Of a stretch of DNA of 64,000 nucleotides, positions 1 to 8,933 are shown one piece after another. Location: positions 162,274 through 226,273 of the forward strand of contig JADIZB010000012.1 of NCBI GenBank assembly GCA_016705005.1. Reading direction: 5' to 3'. The DNA is from Bacteroidales bacterium. Its GTDB lineage: Bacteria > Bacteroidota > Bacteroidia > Bacteroidales > Lentimicrobiaceae. Numbering within the stretch: position 1 is the first letter of the stretch; every line of letters starts with the position of its first letter. The position numbers and the translations under genes are program-made. The notes under the pieces are model-generated. The model was not told the DNA's origin. It was given only the letters and a program-made list of their open reading frames with translations, and did not search any database.

Positions 1-1
1 A

Positions 2-1681
2 GTTCGCGTAGCGCGCATCGATGGAAATTTTGTGGTTAATCCTTCTACCAAGGATATGGAGCGTGCTGATATAGATATCATTGTTGCTGCTTCTTTCGAC
101 AATATTATGATGGTTGAGGGTGAAATGAGCGAGGTTTCTGAAATCGATATGATTGAAGCCATTAAGTTTGCTCATGATCACATTAAATTACAGTGTACTG
201 CTCAGCTCGAACTTGCTGCCATGGTGGCCAAATCCAGCCCGAAACGTGAGTACAATCATGAAACAAATGATCCGGATCTGAAAGTTGCCATACGCGAATT
301 TGCATACAACAGCATTTTTGAAGTTGCCGGCAATCCTACATCCAAGCAGGAAAGAACCGACGCCTTCAAAGCCATCAAAGCTGATTTCATTGCCACACTT
401 GATCCGGAAGAGGCCAAAACCAAGGAGTTCATGATTTCACGTTACTATCATGACATCGAAAAAGAAGCTGTACGTAATGTGATTCTTGACAAACGTCAGC
501 GCCTTGATGGCCGTAAGCTTGACGAAATCCGTCCCATCTGGTGCGAAGTTGACTACCTGCCTGCTGTGCATGGTTCTGCCATTTTTACCCGTGGAGAAAC
601 ACAATCGCTTACCACAGTGACCCTTGGTTCCAAGCTTGATGAGCAGATGATTGATGGTGTGGTTTTCGAAGAAAAGATTAAATTTATTCTTCATTATAAC
701 TTCCCCCCGTTCAGCACTGGTGAAGTAAAAAGAATGTTAGGTACTGGCCGCCGCGAAATCGGCCATGGAAACCTGGCCATGCGTGCCCTGAAACCAATGA
801 TTCCTACCGGAGAAGAAAATCCATATACCATCCGTGTTGTCAGCGATATTCTTGAATCGAACGGATCGTCATCGATGGCTACTGTATGTGCAGGAACCAT
901 GGCATTGATGGATGCCGGTGTTAAGCTGAAGAAACCTGTTTCCGGCATTGCCATGGGACTTATTTCTGACACAAAGAACAACCGTTTTGCAGTTCTGAGC
1001 GATATCCTCGGCGATGAAGATCATCTGGGTGATATGGACTTCAAGGTAACCGGAACAGTTGACGGTATCACCGCCTGCCAGATGGACATCAAGGTCGATG
1101 GTCTGCCACATGAAGTACTTGCCCAGGCCCTCGAACAGGCCCGTAAGGGACGCCTTCATATCCTTGGCGAAATGGCTAAAACCATAACTACCCCACGTGA
1201 AGATTACAAACCGTTTGTTCCACGCATTGTCAAGATTACCATCCCGAAAGAATTCATTGGTGCCGTTATCGGACCAGGTGGCAAGGTTATTCAGGAAATG
1301 CAGCGTGAAACAGGTTCAACCATCGTTATCGAAGAAGTTGGTGAATTCGGTATCATTGATATCGTTTCAAACAACAAGGCCTCCATTGAAGCTGTAAAAG
1401 ATAAAATCAAACGTATTGTTGCCATCCCCGAAATCGGAACCATCTATCATGGTGTTGTTAAAAAACATAACCACTTTTGGTGCTTTTGTAGAAGTCCTTC
1501 CCGGAAAGGATGGACTCCTGCATATTTCTGAGATCGACTGGAAACGTCTGAAGGATGTTGAAAGTGCACTGAAGGTAGGTGATGAAATAGATGTCAAGCT
1601 GATTGAAATTGACAGTAAGACCGGCAAATTAAAACTTTCTCGAAAAGTTCTATTGCAAAACCTGAACCGGAGATTAATTAA
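2..1681 (+). CDS. pnp: Polyribonucleotide nucleotidyltransferase (PNPase), 5'-truncated, two frameshifts
   Basis: PNPase is a phosphorolytic 3'-5' exoribonuclease of RNA turnover. The reading frame is already open at base 2 (VRVARIDGNFVVNP), so the GTG at 32 is internal and the N-terminus lies outside the window. Visible parts are the end of the first RNase PH domain, the helical linker, the second RNase PH domain (FTRGETQSL, then SNGSSSMA), a KH domain (IGAVIGPGGKVIQEM) and an S1 domain (GAFVEVLPGKDGLLHISEI). The S1 domain is in another frame: a run of six A at 1460-1465, where five restore the frame, breaks it after GVVK. A second lost base near 1656 removes the normal ending; restoring one C gives KVLLPKPEPEIN and a stop at 1679-1681. 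Both indels look like sequencing errors. rpoD follows after 59 bases. Confidence 0.93.
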
Positions 1682-1740
1682 TGTAACATTTCTCTGGATT
1701 TTGCGTAAAAGGGTTCACTGTTAAAATTTATCGGATAAAA

Positions 1741-2604
1741 ATGAGGCAACTAAAGATTACAAAACAGGTTACCAACCGCGAAACTGCATCACTTGACAAA
1801 TACCTGCAGGAGATCGGTAAAGTTGAATTGATTACAGCTGATGAAGAGGTAGCGCTGGCACAAAAAATCAAACAGGGTGACCGGGCTGCACTTGAGAAAC
1901 TGACCAAAGCCAATCTCAGGTTTGTGGTTTCCGTTTCAAAACAATACCAGAATCAGGGTTTAAGTCTGCCCGACCTAATCAACGAAGGCAATCTTGGTCT
2001 GATCAAGGCTGCCCAGCGTTTCGATGAAACCAGGGGATTTAAGTTTATTTCCTACGCCGTATGGTGGATCAGGCAGTCGATTCTGCAGGCTCTGGCCGAG
2101 CAGTCGCGTATTGTCAGGCTCCCGCTGAACAAGATCGGGTCGATCAACAAGATCAACAAGGCTTACGCCAAGCTTGAGCAGGAATACGAGCGCGAACCGA
2201 ATTTCGATGAGATTGCCGGACTGCTCGAAATAAGCGAGAACGAGGTAAAGGAATCAATGCGCAACTCAGGCCGCCATGTATCGATGGATGCCCCGCTGGT
2301 TCAGGACGAAGACAATAACATGTACGACGTTCTGCGCAGTGAGGATGGCCCGACCCCTGAAACCGAACTTCTGTATGAATCACTCCGCAAGGAAATCGAA
2401 CGGGCTGTTTCAACCCTGACCCCGCGTGAAGCCGATGTTATCAGGCTCTACTTCGGACTGGGTGGTGAGCATCCGCTGACCCTCGAAGAGATTGGTGAAA
2501 GGTTTGACCTCACCCGTGAAAGGGTCCGGCAGATTAAGGAAAAAGCCATCCGGAGGCTGAAACATACCTCCAGAAGCAAAATTCTGAAAACTTATCTTGG
2601 ATAA
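1741..2604 (+). CDS. rpoD: Primary RNA polymerase sigma factor, sigma-70 family
   Basis: This 287-residue protein directs RNA polymerase to the main class of promoters. It is the short Bacteroidota-type primary sigma factor without the long region 1.1. The start MRQLKITKQ is the one usual for the phylum. Region 1.2 begins near residue 18 (DKYLQEIGKVELIT). Region 2 covers about 50-120, with the conserved core-binding NEGNLGLIKAAQRFD and the -10 recognition segment YAVWWIRQSILQALA. Region 3 runs to about 205. Region 4 carries the helix-turn-helix EEIGERFDLTRERVRQIKEKAIRRL. It is followed directly by a strong terminator. The many TAnnTTTG elements in this window are what such a sigma factor would read. 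Confidence 0.97.
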   Translation: MRQLKITKQVTNRETASLDKYLQEIGKVELITADEEVALAQKIKQGDRAALEKLTKANLRFVVSVSKQYQNQGLSLPDLINEGNLGLIKAAQRFDETRGFKFISYAVWWIRQSILQALAEQSRIVRLPLNKIGSINKINKAYAKLEQEYEREPNFDEIAGLLEISENEVKESMRNSGRHVSMDAPLVQDEDNNMYDVLRSEDGPTPETELLYESLRKEIERAVSTLTPREADVIRLYFGLGGEHPLTLEEIGERFDLTRERVRQIKEKAIRRLKHTSRSKILKTYLG

Positions 2605-2639
2605 AAAAAAAGAGCGGACTAACCTCCGCTCTTTTTTTG
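2605..2639 (+). terminator. Rho-independent terminator of rpoD
   Basis: AAAGAGCGGA and TCCGCTCTTT form a ten-pair stem around the loop CTAACC, followed by a T-run. It begins right after the rpoD stop codon. Confidence 0.9.
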
Positions 2640-3370
2640 TATTTAAATTTAGTAAGGTTTTATTTTCAGGCTTTGTTTCGCACGCATCAGAAGTTAAGAT
2701 GCGCGCGAGCAGGGGGATCCATAAAATAAATCTTTGCGTCATAGCGTCTTTGCGTGGTTTTCAGTCAATCACCTGCCCGCGAGCAAGGTGCAAACAGGAT
2801 TCGTAAAATAAATCTTTGCGTCATAGCGTCTTTGCGTGGTTTTTTCTGAAGCTCGCACGCATCAGAAGAATGCGCGCGAACAGGAGCACGCATCGAAGCG
2901 CCCTTGGGGGGTAAGATGCGCGAGCAGGGCGAACAGGATCAAAAACTGGGCGAGCGTCTTTGCGTGGTTTTCAATCTGAAAGCCAGGCTCGCACGCATCA
3001 GAAGATAAGATGCGCGCGAAAGGGGGGCCCAAAAGGGCGGCGGCGGGGGGGGGGGGGGGGGGGGGGGGGGGAGGGGGGGCCTGTTTTCAGGCTGCACGCT
3101 CAGAAGGGGCGGCTTTCTGGTTTCTCTGGCCGAAGGTAAGATGCGCGCGAACAGGTGCAGACAGGATTCGTAAATAATCTTTGCGTCATAGCGTCTTTGC
3201 GTGGTTTTTCAATCTGAAAGCCACAAGCTCGCACGCATCAGAAGGCCTGCCCGCCTTTGGTGGGGTGAGATGCGCGCGAGCAGGGTGCGAACAGGATCCA
3301 TAAAATAAATCTTTGCGTCACAGAGTCTTTGCGTGGTTTTTCAATCCGGAATCAACCATTTGGCCCTTCA
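2640..3370. repeat. REP-like composite repeat field with a 27-G tract
   Basis: No gene is visible. Two repeat units alternate. Unit A contains TCTTTGCGTCATAGCG followed by TCTTTGCGTGG; full or partial copies start near 2727, 2809, 2953, 3177 and 3308. Unit B is an imperfect palindrome, CGCACGCATC, a short loop, then GATGCGCGCG; copies lie near 2680-2711, 2853-2880, 2886-2925, 2990-3019, 3092-3150 and 3233-3281. A run of 27 G occupies 3045-3071. The copies differ, so the field has decayed; the G-run could be partly an assembly artefact. Confidence 0.75.
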
Positions 3371-3411
3371 GAATTTGCAATAATTGACTAACTTCGCATA
3401 AATTTTCAGCT

Positions 3412-4067
3412 ATGAGCCAACATCTGGTTGCCCCATCACTGCTTTCAGCCGATTTTACCCGCCTGGGTGAAGATATTGAAATGGTCAACCGGAGTGAGGC
3501 CGACTGGTTTCATATTGATGTGATGGATGGGGTGTTTGTTCCCAATATTTCATTTGGGATGCCGGTCATCAAAGCCATAGGCAAAATTGCAAAGAAGCCG
3601 CTCGATGTGCACCTGATGATTGTTCAGCCTGAACGCTATTTTGAAACTTTCCGTGATCTGGGTGCTGCTTACTTAAGTATTCATTACGAAGCCGTCACCC
3701 ATCTTCACCGGGCTGTTCACCAGATCAGGAACTGGGGATGAAAGCAGGCGTGGTTCTGAATCCGCATACCCCTGTTTCGGTGCTTGAAGAAATTATCAGT
3801 GAAGTTGACCTGGTGTTGCTGATGTCGGTGAACCCCGGGTTTGGCGGACAAAAGTTTATCGAAGCTACTTACGATAAAATAAGCAAGCTGAAGAAATTGA
3901 TCACTGAAAAAAAATCAGTTGCGCTGATAGAGGTAGATGGTGGCGTAGATCTTCAGAATGCAGGCAAACTTTTTATGGCCGGAGCCGATGTGCTGGTTGC
4001 CGGGAATACAGTTTTTTCATCACCGGATCCTTCCGCTACCATCAGGGCCCTGAAGCATACAGTATAA
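3412..4067 (+). CDS. rpe: Ribulose-phosphate 3-epimerase (one frameshift)
   Basis: This enzyme interconverts ribulose 5-phosphate and xylulose 5-phosphate in the pentose phosphate pathway. The N-terminal part (3412-3741) has APSLLSADF, the metal-binding HIDVMDGVFVPN and LDVHLMI. The C-terminal part (3738-4067) has GVVLNPHTP, LLMSVNPGFGGQKF and IEVDGGVD with the catalytic Asp. The two halves are in different frames and meet at the run GGGG, 3734-3737, where one more G gives the expected IRNWGMKAGV. The ATGA there resembles a start/stop overlap but is only the frameshift point. Restored length is 218 residues, normal for the family. Confidence 0.93.
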
Positions 4068-4213
4068 TCCGTTTTTTTATGAAATTGTTAAGGCAAAGGA
4101 CTTTCCTTTGGCCTGCATTGCCATGTTTTCATCTGCTGATATCTCCCCTTTATCACCTGCACAATCCTAAAAAAACAATTGCCGGTTTATTTTTTTTTAA
4201 TTTTTACAAATCC

Positions 4214-4221
4214 TACTTTTG
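4214..4221 (+). promoter_or_regulatory. Bacteroidota -7 promoter box upstream of the T9SS protein
   Basis: TACTTTTG fits TAnnTTTG exactly and lies 18 bases before the ATG at 4240. A clear -33 box is not visible in the T-rich stretch upstream. Confidence 0.55.
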
Positions 4222-4239
4222 GGTCGATAAAAATCACAT

Positions 4240-5926
4240 ATGAAACGTGTTTACTTATTACTACTTGTGGCAGGATGTGTCCTGCAGCTGAATGCACAGA
4301 TAACTGAATTTCCCTGGAACGAAGGATTTGAAGATTTGCAGTTTCCTCCAACCGGATGGACCGGCTACCCTATTGTTGCGGGTGATATGGAATTTGTGAG
4401 GGCTACCGAAGGCGAATGGCCCGAATGTTTGCCTCACGACGGAAGTGAAGCAATGGCGAAGTATGGTTCATTCAATGCCTCTGCAGGGGAACAGGCTGTC
4501 CTGATCAGCCCGGAAATGATGTTGACGGATGATAATGTGCTGCGGTTCTGGTTTTTCCGCTCCGAAGATCCCAGCAACAACCGTCACGATAAAATAGAAG
4601 TGTATTACAACACCTCTCCCGGGCTGGCTGGCGCTACCTTCCTGGATTCAGTGAGCAGGGCCATGAATTTTTATCCTGTGGTTTCGCAGGAAGGCTGGTA
4701 TCAGTATGAATTTGCCTTCGATCATCCGGGGAGCACGTACATTATTTTTAAAGCCATCAGCGCGTATGGATGGAATATGTACCTGGACGATGTTGAGGTG
4801 AATACCAGCAGCATTGATCAGGACCCTCCGGTTGTGATTTCGCTCGGTGGAACGCAGGTTTATGCCCAGCAGCCGATGAACCTTAAACTGGTTGTACGTG
4901 ATGTTTCTGATATGCCGGAAACACTTGACGGAGAACTCACCATCAACGGACAAACCCAGATCGTTGTTATGACAAAGACCAACGGATCACAGGGTGATTT
5001 TACCTATGAGGGAATCATAGCCGGGCAACCCGATCACACCCAGGGTGATATCAGGTTCTGGCTGACCGATGAATTCAATAATAACGCATGGTCCGGATAT
5101 TTTACACTGCACTGGGACTGGATTCAGCCCATCCTTGAAGAAGGCTTTGAGGAGAGGTGTTTCCTCCTGCAAACTGGACAGTTACCGGGAACCGCTCACA
5201 TGGCTCTCGTGGGACGACTATGGCATGGTTTATTACACAGACAGTGATGAAGAGGAATGGGAAGTTTATCCCCCGGAAGGTGAACGACAGGCTGCCGTGG
5301 AATGGGACTTTCAGGGAAACGCACAGGACGAATGGCTGATTTCACCAGAAGTGCCGGTAACGGTGAATTCAGTGCTCACCTTCAAGACATTTGTAAGGCT
5401 GAGAAGTTACGACTATGATGAATTTCTGGTGAAAGTATCGTCCGATGGTTTTAACTGGGAAACGCTGTGGAGCGCCTATGATCATCCTGCGGGTGTAAGT
5501 TCCTATGAAGATGACATTGCACTGAGTCTCAATAACTATGTTGGAGAGGAAATCCGTATTGCGTGGCATGCCTATAACCTTTACGGAACCAACCTCTGGT
5601 ATTCCTGGTTTGTGGATGATGTTAAAATCAGGGTCACGGATACCATAACCGGTGTGAATCAAACACATGATTTACCCAACAACCGTGCTTACCCCAATCC
5701 ATTCACTGCAGGCGTCACCATTGATTTTCATATGACAGGTTCTGGTCCGGTTTCGTTAAGTGTATTCAATTGTACCGGGGCAAAAGTTTATGATCGGGTG
5801 ATGAGCCTTTCGGGTAAAGGAAGAAATGAAATTCTGATTGACGGAACTGATTGGACTTCAGGGCTATACTTTTATCAGCTTCGCACCCCTACAGGTACGG
5901 CTTTCGGAAAAATCATCCGGGAATAG
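4240..5926 (+). CDS. Secreted choice-of-anchor-J / cleaved-adhesin-like protein with T9SS sorting domain (two frameshifts)
   Basis: The protein starts with a signal peptide (MKRVYLLLLVAGCVLQLNAQ). It holds two jelly-roll modules of the cleaved-adhesin / choice-of-anchor-J type: about 25-195 (FPWNEGFEDLQFPPTGW to YLDDVEV) and a second ending at WFVDDVKI. The C-terminus (AYPNPFTAGVTIDF to GLYFYQL and GKIIRE) is a T9SS type A sorting domain, so the product is probably exported to the cell surface or medium. The frame shifts twice, at about 5150-5157 and 5190-5205, each consistent with one missing base; the short middle part reads FPPANWTVTGN. Restored length is 562 residues. The ligand or substrate is unknown. 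Confidence 0.8.
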
Positions 5927-6027
5927 TTTTTTAAACGGGTGAATAATTGGCTGTAGCGTTGAGCGGCAGTTGAAATTGACCTGATTTTTGTTTTCCCGGC
6001 TTTGTTTCTTCGAATTCTTTCACGGGA

Positions 6028-6059
6028 TTTGTGATTTCTTATAAAAACATGTAGGTTTG
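6028..6059 (+). promoter_or_regulatory. Promoter of pepD
   Basis: TTTG at 6028-6031 and TAGGTTTG at 6052-6059, 20 bases apart, match the Bacteroidota -33/-7 consensus. Expected transcription start is near 6064, about 30 bases before the ATG. Confidence 0.75.
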
Positions 6060-6094
6060 TAGGAGTAATTTTATCACCAAAAGCACATCATAAA

Positions 6095-7555
6095 ATGAGC
6101 AAAGAACTTGACAATTTGCAACCCGCGGGGCTTTGGAAGTATTTTCAGGAAATCTGCAAAATTCCGCGTCCTTCAAAAAAAGAAGAAAAAATAGCTGCTT
6201 ACATTGTGGCTTTCGGTGAGAAACTGGGCCTTGAAACGATTGTGGATGAGATAGGAAATATTCTTATCAGAAAGCCTGCGACCAAAGGCATGGAGAAGGT
6301 TCAGACAGTGGTGCTGCAAAGTCACATTGATATGGTATGTGAAAAAAACAGCGATACCCTGCATGATTTTGATACCGATCCCATACAGCCCTATATTGAT
6401 GGGGAGTGGGTCAAAGCCCGCGGAACCACCCTCGGCGCTGATGACGGCATCGGTATTGCAGCACAGCTTGCCTTGCTCGAAGCAACCGATATTCCACACG
6501 GACCGATCGAATGCCTTTTTACCATTGATGAAGAAACCGGGCTTACCGGGGCTTTCGGGCTTAAATCGGATCTGCTCAAGGGCAACATTCTGCTGAACCT
6601 TGACTCGGAAGATGAGGGTGAGATATTCATCGGTTGTGCCGGTGGTAAGGATACAGTGATTACCATGAACTATTCAAAGGTTCCTGTTGGATCAGGCTTT
6701 GTTGGATATATAATTAAGGTTAGCGGGCTGAAGGGCGGTCATTCAGGCGATGATATCAACAAGGGTCTGGGCAATGCCAATAAGATTCTCAATCGCTTGC
6801 TGTGGGAAGCCAACAGGCGTTTTGAACTACGGCTTTCGAAGTTTGACGGCGGAAATCTGCGGAATGCCATTGCCCGTGAAGCCATGGCAGTTGTTACCAT
6901 ACCAAAAAGGTTTGTCGCCGATTTTGAAAAATATGCAAGGTTATATGCTGATGTAGTAAGAAAGGAGTACAAGGTTACCGAACCCGGGCTTAATGTACAG
7001 TTTAAAACGGCTGATCTGCCCGATTACCTCTTCGATGTGGCCACCCAGGAAAGGTTGATCAATGCCTTGTATGCCTGTCCTCATGGTGTTATTGCCATGT
7101 CGGCCGATATCCCGAATTTCGTAGAGACATCCACAAATCTGGCATCAGTCAAGACATTTGATAAATCCATAGAGATTACCACCAGTCAGAGGAGTTCTGT
7201 TGAATCAGCAAAAGACGATGTGGGAAACATGGTTGTTGCTGTGTTTAATCTCGCCGGAGGTAAGGCTGTCCATTCTGACGGCTATCCCGGATGGACACCA
7301 AATCCGGATTCCGCAGTGCTGGATATTTCAAGGGCTGCTTATCTACGCCTGTTCAAAACCGAGCCGAAAGTTCTTGCCATTCATGCCGGACTTGAATGCG
7401 GCCTGATCGGTGAAAAATATCCCGGTATGGATATGATCTCCTATGGCCCGACCATCAAGGGAGCCCATTCGCCCGATGAACGGCTTAAGATTGATACTGC
7501 TGTGAAGTTCTGGGATCTGACCCTCGAGATTCTCAAAAATATCCCTGAAGCATAG
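6095..7555 (+). CDS. pepD: Aminoacyl-histidine dipeptidase, peptidase family M20C
   Basis: A cytosolic Zn-dependent dipeptidase of 486 residues that hydrolyses Xaa-His and other dipeptides. M20 metal and catalytic motifs are intact: the zinc His in HIDMVCEK, the bridging Asp in LGADDGIGIA, the general-base Glu pair in DEETGLTGAFG, LDSEDEGEIFIGCAGG, and the late motifs HAGLECGLIGEKYPGMDMIS and GAHSPDE. The lid/dimerisation domain sits between (GLKGGHSGDDIN). No signal peptide is visible. It is a single-gene unit with its own promoter and terminator. Confidence 0.96.
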   Translation: MSKELDNLQPAGLWKYFQEICKIPRPSKKEEKIAAYIVAFGEKLGLETIVDEIGNILIRKPATKGMEKVQTVVLQSHIDMVCEKNSDTLHDFDTDPIQPYIDGEWVKARGTTLGADDGIGIAAQLALLEATDIPHGPIECLFTIDEETGLTGAFGLKSDLLKGNILLNLDSEDEGEIFIGCAGGKDTVITMNYSKVPVGSGFVGYIIKVSGLKGGHSGDDINKGLGNANKILNRLLWEANRRFELRLSKFDGGNLRNAIAREAMAVVTIPKRFVADFEKYARLYADVVRKEYKVTEPGLNVQFKTADLPDYLFDVATQERLINALYACPHGVIAMSADIPNFVETSTNLASVKTFDKSIEITTSQRSSVESAKDDVGNMVVAVFNLAGGKAVHSDGYPGWTPNPDSAVLDISRAAYLRLFKTEPKVLAIHAGLECGLIGEKYPGMDMISYGPTIKGAHSPDERLKIDTAVKFWDLTLEILKNIPEA

Positions 7556-7573
7556 CAAGTAATAAAAGAATAC

Positions 7574-7604
7574 AACGGCCTGAAATCAGGCCGTCTTTTT
7601 TTTG
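7574..7604 (+). terminator. Rho-independent terminator of pepD
   Basis: ACGGCCTGA and TCAGGCCGT pair around a very short loop, followed by a run of eight T. Confidence 0.88.
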
Positions 7605-7619
7605 AAACAAAGAAGCACC

Positions 7620-8933
7620 ATGAAAAGACTTTTTTCACTGATTTTGTTGTGCTGTTCCCTGATGGTAAAAGGACAGGAAAAGCTTCCTGACAGCAGGCTC
7701 AACTGGTTTAATGATGCAAAACTCGGCATATTTATTCACTGGGGGATTTATGCAACAGATGGGGTAAGTGAATCCTGGTCGTTTCATAACCGGCGGATTT
7801 CACACAACGGTTATATGAAACAACTCAGCGGGTTTAAGGCTGAGAACTATAATCCCCGTGAGTGGGTGAAACTGATCAGGGAAAGCGGGGCGCGTTACGC
7901 TGTGATTACATCGAAGCACCATGATGGTGTAGCCCTGTGGAATACAAAAATGAACGATCTGAGCATTCCTGCCCGGACGCCTGCCGGACGTGATGTACTG
8001 ACACCGTTTGTGGAAGAGCTCAGGAATGCCGGGCTCAAAACGGGACTTTATTATTCGCTGATCGACTGGACCCATGCCGATTACCCCGGCTTTCTGAGAG
8101 ATTCGGCGAAGTACGTGCTGAAGGAGCATCCTGAAAAATGGGATGGCTTTCTTTCGTTTATGAATGGTCAGCTGGATGAACTGATGAATAAGTTCAATCC
8201 CGACCTGTGGTGGTTCGATGGTGACTGGGAGCACAGTGCCGGGGAGTGGAGAGCCGCCGAAATCCGTAAACGACTGCTGACGCACAAGCCGGAGGCCATC
8301 ATTAACGGAAGGCTGGCAGGTTATGGCGATTATGATACCCCTGAACAGAATTTCCCTGTTACAAGGCCCGATTTACCTGCCTGGGAGCTTTGCATGACCA
8401 TGAACGATTCGTGGGGCTATCAGGGGAGAGATACCAATTATAAAACACCTTACGAGATCATTTCCATCTTTGCGGATGTGATCGGGTTTGGTGGTAATCT
8501 GCTGCTCGACATCGGGCCAAAGGCCGATGGTACCATTCCTGCAGCCCAGGTTCATATTCTGAAGGAGCTCGGGAAATGGACAGGTAAACACAGTGAGGCC
8601 ATTTTTGGCACAAAGGCAGGTTTGCCCCAGGGACATTTTTACGGACCTTCAACGTTGTCGGCCGATTCGCTGAACCTTTACCTTTTTGTAAGCGGGGGTG
8701 ACTGTGGCCAGGTGGTGGTCAGGGGACTCAACAATGTTGTGAAGGAAGCCGCAATCGTAGGTACCGGAGTTAAACCGGATCTGAAGATTGTCGGTAAAAT
8801 ATCGTGGAGCCCTGTGCCTGGGCTTTTATTTGTTGATATTCCGGAAGGGAAAGGTGATAGATACATGACGGTGGTTAAACTGACATTTGATAAACCTGTT
8901 TCATTATACAGAGGTAAAGGAGGATTGCAATGA
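7620..8933 (+). CDS. Alpha-L-fucosidase, GH29 (copy 1)
   Basis: A 437-residue secreted glycoside hydrolase predicted to release terminal L-fucose from glycans. The ATG at 7620 is chosen over an upstream TTG because MKRLFSLILLCCSLMVKGQ is a normal signal peptide. GH29 motifs are present: LGIFIHWGIYA near residue 40, ITSKHHDGVALW, LKTGLYYSLIDW and WWFDGDWE, where Asp200 is the likely nucleophile. A second beta domain occupies the last ~80 residues. The stop overlaps the start of the next GH29 gene by four bases, indicating translational coupling. Linkage specificity cannot be read from sequence. Confidence 0.92.
   Translation: MKRLFSLILLCCSLMVKGQEKLPDSRLNWFNDAKLGIFIHWGIYATDGVSESWSFHNRRISHNGYMKQLSGFKAENYNPREWVKLIRESGARYAVITSKHHDGVALWNTKMNDLSIPARTPAGRDVLTPFVEELRNAGLKTGLYYSLIDWTHADYPGFLRDSAKYVLKEHPEKWDGFLSFMNGQLDELMNKFNPDLWWFDGDWEHSAGEWRAAEIRKRLLTHKPEAIINGRLAGYGDYDTPEQNFPVTRPDLPAWELCMTMNDSWGYQGRDTNYKTPYEIISIFADVIGFGGNLLLDIGPKADGTIPAAQVHILKELGKWTGKHSEAIFGTKAGLPQGHFYGPSTLSADSLNLYLFVSGGDCGQVVVRGLNNVVKEAAIVGTGVKPDLKIVGKISWSPVPGLLFVDIPEGKGDRYMTVVKLTFDKPVSLYRGKGGLQ

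Noticed and set aside
1458..1466. Programmed frameshifting in pnp
   Set aside because: No slippery heptamer with a downstream structure is evident, and a second compensating indel is also needed.
3738..3741. ATGA overlap suggesting two translationally coupled genes
   Set aside because: Both halves are consecutive parts of one Rpe domain, so this is a frameshift.
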